A stretch of 64,000 nt of DNA, from NCBI RefSeq assembly GCF_003856835.1, contig NZ_CP034145.1, forward strand, positions 1,922,001-1,986,000, read 5' to 3'. Shown here piece after piece: positions 59,958-64,000 of this stretch. Both the position numbers and the translations under genes were made by a program. Below the pieces are notes generated by a model, which ran no database searches, was not told where the DNA came from, and saw nothing but the letters and a program-made list of their open reading frames with translations. How positions within the stretch are numbered: the first letter of the stretch is position 1; the number at the start of each line of letters is the position of its first letter. This DNA is from Haloplanus aerogenes. Lineage in GTDB: Archaea > Halobacteriota > Halobacteria > Halobacteriales > Haloferacaceae.

Positions 59958-60370
59958 ATCACGGCGACTACAACCCCAAGAACGTCTTCACCACTCGCGA
60001 CGCGACCACGACACTCTGGGTGATCGATCCCGAATTCGCTTGCTGGGGCGATCCCGCCTGGGACGTCGCGTCGCAACTTGCCCACCTGTACGTCGCCGCG
60101 ATTCACGTCGGCGACCGTCCGCGAGAGTATCTCGACGCAGCCACACGGTTCTGGGACGTGTATCGCAGTCGTGTTCCGTGGGAACTCGACACAGCGGTCG
60201 CGACCGAAGTCGCCATTCTGTTGCTCGCCCGAGTCGACGGACGGGCAACACTCGAGTACCTCACAGCATCCGACGTGGAGCGACTCCGTAGGGTCGGTCG
60301 AGCGAGTCTCACCGAACGGTCGCCGACGCTTCCGCTCGTCGAAGGCCACGTCCGAGCAGCGTGCCTCTGA
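59957..60370 (+). pseudogene. Methylthioribose-kinase-like gene, C-terminal fragment
   Basis: About 137 residues of a kinase C-lobe. The catalytic HGDYNPKNV is followed by WVIDPEFACWGDPAWDVASQ, the IDPEF metal motif of MtnK-like kinases, then helices to VEGHVRAACL. It is in frame across the IS edge with no start of its own. Compared with intact relatives, roughly 100 residues between VPEV...VIEL and HGD are missing, so transposition came with a deletion. The two halves cannot produce an active kinase. Confidence 0.75.
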
Positions 60371-60425
60371 CGCCGGGGCACACGGAGAGATGGATTTTTG
60401 GTGTTAGTGATAGATATCTAACGGG

Positions 60426-60980
60426 ATGGGCGGGACGATACTTCCCCCGATCGGCTTCTCCGAACTGCTCGGAGCACTGTTTGGTGTCCTCATCGGACAG
60501 CTGCTGACGATATGGTGGGATCGGACGAAGCGGCGTGCCGACGAGCGGACGCGGCGCCAGCGGACGGCGCGAGCTATCGCGGGCGAGCTTCGGGAGATCA
60601 GCCGTGATCTCGAACGACTGGACGACGATCCGGACACCCAGCCCGATTTTTCGTATCCGACTGCCGCGTATCGAAGTAGCATCGCGAGCGGGCGCTTCTC
60701 GTTACTCGACGAAGCGTACCAGCTCGACATCGCACAGATGTACGAGCGCATCTCGCAGGCTCGCGACGTACAGGAACGCTTTCAGCAGATTCGCCTCCGA
60801 GGCGACCGTAGCGATCGGGAGTATCGTCGACAGCTCCGCTTACAGTTCAACGACTACGTGAAGACGCTCCAGAACGAACTGCCCGAACTCATCGATCGGA
60901 TCGAAACCCACAGCCGCGAGAGGGGTGGCGCTCGCTGGACAGTTGGCCAGTGGAGCGTCGAACAGCTACGACGACCATAG
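60426..60980 (+). CDS. Membrane-anchored helical protein of unknown function
   Basis: A 184-residue protein with one N-terminal TM helix (residues 8-30, SELLGALFGVLIGQLLTIWW), followed by a basic stop-transfer (DRTKRRADERTRRQRTAR). The rest is helical and charged, with a coiled-coil-like REISRDLERLDDD. It resembles membrane-bound DUF-type proteins seen near phage or plasmid genes, but no family is recognised. It lies 8 bp before the RuBisCO-like gene and probably shares its transcript. Confidence 0.7.
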   Translation: MGGTILPPIGFSELLGALFGVLIGQLLTIWWDRTKRRADERTRRQRTARAIAGELREISRDLERLDDDPDTQPDFSYPTAAYRSSIASGRFSLLDEAYQLDIAQMYERISQARDVQERFQQIRLRGDRSDREYRRQLRLQFNDYVKTLQNELPELIDRIETHSRERGGARWTVGQWSVEQLRRP

Positions 60981-60988
60981 GCAAGCCC

Positions 60989-62275
60989 ATGACAGTAGAC
61001 ATCTCGGTCGCGTACGAGGTCATCCCTGCGAAAGGACACGACCTGGCCGAAATCGGAAACAAGATCGCTCAGGAGCAGTCGGTCGGTGGGTACGAGTGGT
61101 CGTTCGACCGTCACTTCGACGTCGCTCCCTATCGCGCGCAGGTTCGTGACCTGTACGACCATCCAGCGTCCGAACGGGGATCGATCATGATCAGTTTCCC
61201 CGCCGACAACATCGTCCCCGAACTCCCACACCTGTTGAACTACGTGGCAGGGGACGTCTTCGGGAGCCAGTACGTCTCCCAGATTCGGATCCGTGATATC
61301 GAATTTCCCCAGTCGTTTCTCGCCAAATTTCCCGGGCCGCAGTTCGGGATCGACGGCATCCGCGAGCGCGCGGGTGTCCGTACAGATCGGCCGCTCCTCG
61401 GGATGATCATCAAGCCGTCGCTCGGTCTCGAACCGAAACGCATCGGGAAGTTGGTTCGGTGCGCGATCAAACCCGACGACGGCCTCCGTGGGGTGGACGT
61501 GATCAAAGAAGACGAGAAACTCGTCGACCCCGCGTACTGCCGATTCGAAGCGCGCCTCGACGAAGTCGTCGACGCGCTACGCTGGATGCAAACGGAGACC
61601 GACCGGACGGCACTGTACGTCGTCAACGTGACTGGGCGCGAGGAGGCGTTCGCGGAGTACGTCGAGCGCAACGATATCGACGACGTACTCGACCGATTCG
61701 TCTGCCTCCAGACGGTGATCTCCAACGGGTTCGGCCAGATGCAACAACTGGCCGACAGCGACCAGTTCGACACGCCGTTGTACGCACATCGCGCTGGCCA
61801 CGCCGCGTATACACGGACGAGCCACGGCATCTCGATGCGGGTCATCGAGAAGCTCTCCCGACTCGCAGGCGCGGATTTCGGTCACTGTGGGGCCGTCGTC
61901 GGCAGCCACGAGCGCCCCCGCGAGAGTGTGATCCGAAACAAGGACGCACTGGTCAACGATCGCTCCGGATGGGCGGACGTTCCCCGCACCTTTCCAGTCA
62001 TCTCCGGTGGCGTCAATCCGATGAACATCTACGACAACATGCACCGGATCACCTACGACGAATTCGAGACGGATCTCCTGTTCATGATCGGATCCGGAAT
62101 CTACGCCCAGAGCGGGGGTTCCTTGGACGGCATCGCCCGCGGCATCGCGGCCAATCGACAGGCGATTCAGGCTGCGATCGACGGCCACAGCGTCGAGGAC
62201 GTCCTCGGCACGTACGGGTCGAAGTACGCCAGAATGCGCGAGTGGATCGAACAGGAGGACGCCAGCGACCGGTAA
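60989..62275 (+). CDS. RuBisCO-like protein (form IV-type)
   Basis: A 428-residue RuBisCO-superfamily large-subunit protein. The barrel has IIKPSLGL (lysine equivalent to K175), GVDVIKEDEKL (K201 and the metal acids D203/E204 kept), and HRAGHAAYTR (H294, R295 kept). Loop 6 reads HCGAVVGSHERP, with serine instead of the K334 needed for carboxylation. The N123 site is GDVFG, not GNVFG. So CO2 fixation is unlikely, but enolase or related chemistry is possible. The neighbouring MtnK-like kinase supports a methylthioribose-type salvage step, as for MtnW enolases. Confidence 0.87.
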   Translation: MTVDISVAYEVIPAKGHDLAEIGNKIAQEQSVGGYEWSFDRHFDVAPYRAQVRDLYDHPASERGSIMISFPADNIVPELPHLLNYVAGDVFGSQYVSQIRIRDIEFPQSFLAKFPGPQFGIDGIRERAGVRTDRPLLGMIIKPSLGLEPKRIGKLVRCAIKPDDGLRGVDVIKEDEKLVDPAYCRFEARLDEVVDALRWMQTETDRTALYVVNVTGREEAFAEYVERNDIDDVLDRFVCLQTVISNGFGQMQQLADSDQFDTPLYAHRAGHAAYTRTSHGISMRVIEKLSRLAGADFGHCGAVVGSHERPRESVIRNKDALVNDRSGWADVPRTFPVISGGVNPMNIYDNMHRITYDEFETDLLFMIGSGIYAQSGGSLDGIARGIAANRQAIQAAIDGHSVEDVLGTYGSKYARMREWIEQEDASDR

Positions 62276-62348
62276 CGTCCCGGGTGGCGCCGACGATTCG
62301 GTCGGCCCGTTCGCTACCCTTACATCCCTCCCACGCACAGGTAGCCAC

Positions 62349-63209
62349 ATGCGAGGATTCGATCAGATCGACACCGTCGGGGTCGTCGGCGCCGGCACGA
62401 TGGGCAGCGGAATCGCACAGGTGGCCGCCACCGCCGGCTACGACGTGGTGATGCGCGACATCGAGGACGACCTCGTCGCCGACGGCTTCGACCGCATCGA
62501 CGACAGCCTCTCGCGGTTCGTCGAGAAGGAACAACTCTCCCGAGAGGAGGCCGACGCCGCGGTGGATCGCATCACCGGCACGACCGACCTCGCCGACCTC
62601 GCGGACTGCGACTACGTCATCGAGGCCGCGGTCGAGAACATGGACATCAAACAGGACATCTTCGCGGATCTCGACGAGGCCGTCGACGACGACGTGATCC
62701 TCGCAACCAACACCTCCACGCTCTCCATCACGACCATCGCGTCGGCGACGGCGCGACCGGAACTCGTCGTGGGCCTGCACTTCATGAACCCCGCGCCGAT
62801 CATGGAGGGCCTCGAACTCGTCGTGGGCGAGAGGACGAGTGACGATGTGGTCGAATGTTCCCACACGCTCGCCGAGGACTTCGGCAAGACGACGTGGGAG
62901 TCCGACGACAAACCCGGCTTCGTCGTCAACCGTGTGCTGATGCCGTGGATCAACGAGGGCATCCGCGCCTACGACGAGGGCGTCGCCAGCAAGGCCGACA
63001 TGGACGCCGGGCTGAAGTTGGGCACGAACGTCCCGATGGGGCCGCTCGAACTCGCGGACCACATCGGTCTCGACGTGTGTCTCGACGCCAGCCAGACGCT
63101 CGCGGAGGAACTCGGCGACCGCTACAAACCTCCGTACCTGCTCAAGCGGAAGGTCGACGCCGGTGACCTCGGCCGCAAGACGGGGCGTGGCTTCTACGAG
63201 TACGAGTAG
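62349..63209 (+). CDS. 3-hydroxyacyl-CoA dehydrogenase (3-hydroxybutyryl-CoA type)
   Basis: A 286-residue NAD-dependent enzyme. The Rossmann motif is VGVVGAGTMGSGIAQVAA near residue 9. The family signature is HFMNPAPIMEGLELVVG near 141 with the catalytic histidine, and the substrate asparagine is in FVVNRVLMPWINEG near 192. The C-terminal helical domain ends KTGRGFYEYE, the expected closing motif. It oxidises 3-hydroxyacyl-CoA in fatty acid oxidation or acetoacetyl-CoA metabolism. Confidence 0.95.
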   Translation: MRGFDQIDTVGVVGAGTMGSGIAQVAATAGYDVVMRDIEDDLVADGFDRIDDSLSRFVEKEQLSREEADAAVDRITGTTDLADLADCDYVIEAAVENMDIKQDIFADLDEAVDDDVILATNTSTLSITTIASATARPELVVGLHFMNPAPIMEGLELVVGERTSDDVVECSHTLAEDFGKTTWESDDKPGFVVNRVLMPWINEGIRAYDEGVASKADMDAGLKLGTNVPMGPLELADHIGLDVCLDASQTLAEELGDRYKPPYLLKRKVDAGDLGRKTGRGFYEYE

Positions 63210-63214
63210 GACCA

Positions 63215-63224
63215 CCTCTTTTTA
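63215..63224 (+). terminator. T-rich terminator candidate
   Basis: CTCTTTTTAC immediately follows the dehydrogenase stop. Archaeal transcription ends at short T runs like this without needing a hairpin. Confidence 0.4.
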
Positions 63225-63248
63225 CGCTTCCCGTCCGCAGAGCAACCG

Positions 63249-63983
63249 ATGGACGTCGCTATCCTCACCGTCGGCGACGAGGTACTCGCAGGCGATACCG
63301 AGAACACGAACGCGACGTGGCTGGCGAGACGGCTCACCGACGCCGGCGTGACCGTCACCCGCATCCTCACCGTCCCCGACGACCGCGACGTGATCCGTGA
63401 GACCGTCGACGAGTGGCGCTCGACGTTCGACGCCGTCGTCGTCACCGGCGGCCTCGGCGGTACTCACGACGACGTGACCGTCGACGCCATCGCGGACGCC
63501 TTCGACCGCGACCTCGTCGTCGATCCGACCGTCCGCGAGGACGTGGTCGAAACCGTGGCGGCCTACCGGGACCGGAACCCCGACCTCGTCGAGGCCCACG
63601 ACCTCGACCTCGACGTGGATGCGTGGGCGGCGCTGCCGGCGGGGAGCCGACCGCTGGTCAATCCGGAAGGGCTGTGTCCCGGCTGTGTCGTCGAGAACGT
63701 CTACGTCTTCCCCGGCGTCCCCGCGGAGATGCAGGCGCTGTTCGACCTCGTCGCGGGCGAGTTCGGTGGCGACGCCGTCTCGACCACACTCTACACTCCA
63801 CAGCCCGAGGGGTCGATGGTCGAGGACATCGCCGGCCTCCGCGAGCGCTTCGACGTGACGGTCGGCAGCTATCCGAGTACGGAGACGCGCAACCGGATCA
63901 AACTGACCGGGACGGACGCCGCCGAGGTGGCACGGGCGGCCGACTGGCTCCGCGAGCGGATCGACATCGTCGACGACCCCTGA
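63249..63983 (+). CDS. CinA-type molybdopterin-binding-domain protein
   Basis: A 244-residue protein. The MoCF/CinA N-terminal domain (about residues 1-170) has TVGDEVLAGDTENTNATWLA near residue 7, VVVTGGLGGTHDDVTVDAI near 63 and VFPGVPAEMQALF near 155. A small C-terminal domain follows. The PncC deamidase domain of full CinA is absent, as in archaeal members. Archaeal CinA-like proteins may act in nucleotide or NAD repair. T-rich CTCTTTTTAC at 63215-63224 separates it from the upstream gene and may be a terminator. Confidence 0.9.
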   Translation: MDVAILTVGDEVLAGDTENTNATWLARRLTDAGVTVTRILTVPDDRDVIRETVDEWRSTFDAVVVTGGLGGTHDDVTVDAIADAFDRDLVVDPTVREDVVETVAAYRDRNPDLVEAHDLDLDVDAWAALPAGSRPLVNPEGLCPGCVVENVYVFPGVPAEMQALFDLVAGEFGGDAVSTTLYTPQPEGSMVEDIAGLRERFDVTVGSYPSTETRNRIKLTGTDAAEVARAADWLRERIDIVDDP

Positions 63984-64000
63984 TTCCCCTATCACGAATG

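Noticed and set aside
60989-62275. Functional form III RuBisCO for AMP recycling
   Set aside because: The loop-6 lysine is serine and the N123 site is aspartate, so carboxylase activity is unlikely.

Overview
The window is chromosomal DNA from a halophilic archaeon (class Halobacteria). It has high G+C, very acidic proteins, TATA boxes about 28 bp before many start codons (leaderless transcripts), twin-arginine lipoprotein signals, menaquinone genes, a UPF0058 protein, a bacterio-opsin-activator-type regulator and DhnA-type class I aldolase. The genus cannot be fixed from this window.

Layout. 1-5.7 kb: end of a probable cytochrome bd subunit II gene, a small membrane protein, a phosphoribosyltransferase, Hsp20, a GNAT acetyltransferase, an M20 peptidase, a PfkB sugar kinase and UspA. 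5.8-11.0 kb: nitrous-oxide-reductase maturation genes (nosL and a two-wHTH regulator on +; a HiPIP-like protein, nosD, nosF and nosY on -). No nosZ is present. 11.1-26.35 kb: a ~15 kb element integrated in the 3' end of a tRNA-Arg(CCT) gene. It is bounded by a 26-bp direct repeat and carries a tyrosine integrase, a primase-polymerase-like replication protein, small DNA-binding proteins and a probable defence cargo. The core of that cargo is a four-gene operon: DUF499/BrxC-like ATPase, short PglZ-like phosphatase-fold protein, DUF1156 zinc-ribbon DNA methylase and a small acidic protein. DUF5677, EVE-like and DUF2971-like proteins lie around it. The operon resembles a stripped-down BREX system and is the best candidate here for something undescribed.

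26.5-36.3 kb: an unknown membrane protein, tRNA-Arg(CCG), DUF1810, an LLM-family oxidoreductase, arginyl-tRNA synthetase, a thermonuclease-like lipoprotein, a METTL5-like methyltransferase, a rhomboid protease, UPF0058 and a CopG-type protein. 36.5-47.3 kb: a sulfite-oxidase-like molybdoenzyme and menaquinone genes menF-menD, menB and menA-menC, interspersed with small membrane proteins and a PiT phosphate transporter. 47.3-57.6 kb: two tiny membrane proteins, pyrB-pyrI, an HTH regulator, a GMC dehydrogenase with its Tat-exported small subunit, glutamate dehydrogenase, a CitE-like lyase, and fructose-bisphosphate aldolase with fructose-1,6-bisphosphatase (gluconeogenesis).

57.8-62.3 kb: a methylthioribose-kinase-like gene broken by an IS200/IS605 element (tnpA-tnpB) with loss of its middle, followed by a RuBisCO-like protein that lacks the loop-6 lysine. 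Together they suggest a damaged sulfur-sugar salvage locus. The window closes with 3-hydroxyacyl-CoA dehydrogenase and a CinA-type protein. Three related intergenic palindromes and several copies of a GCTGAATACAG repeat are scattered through it.
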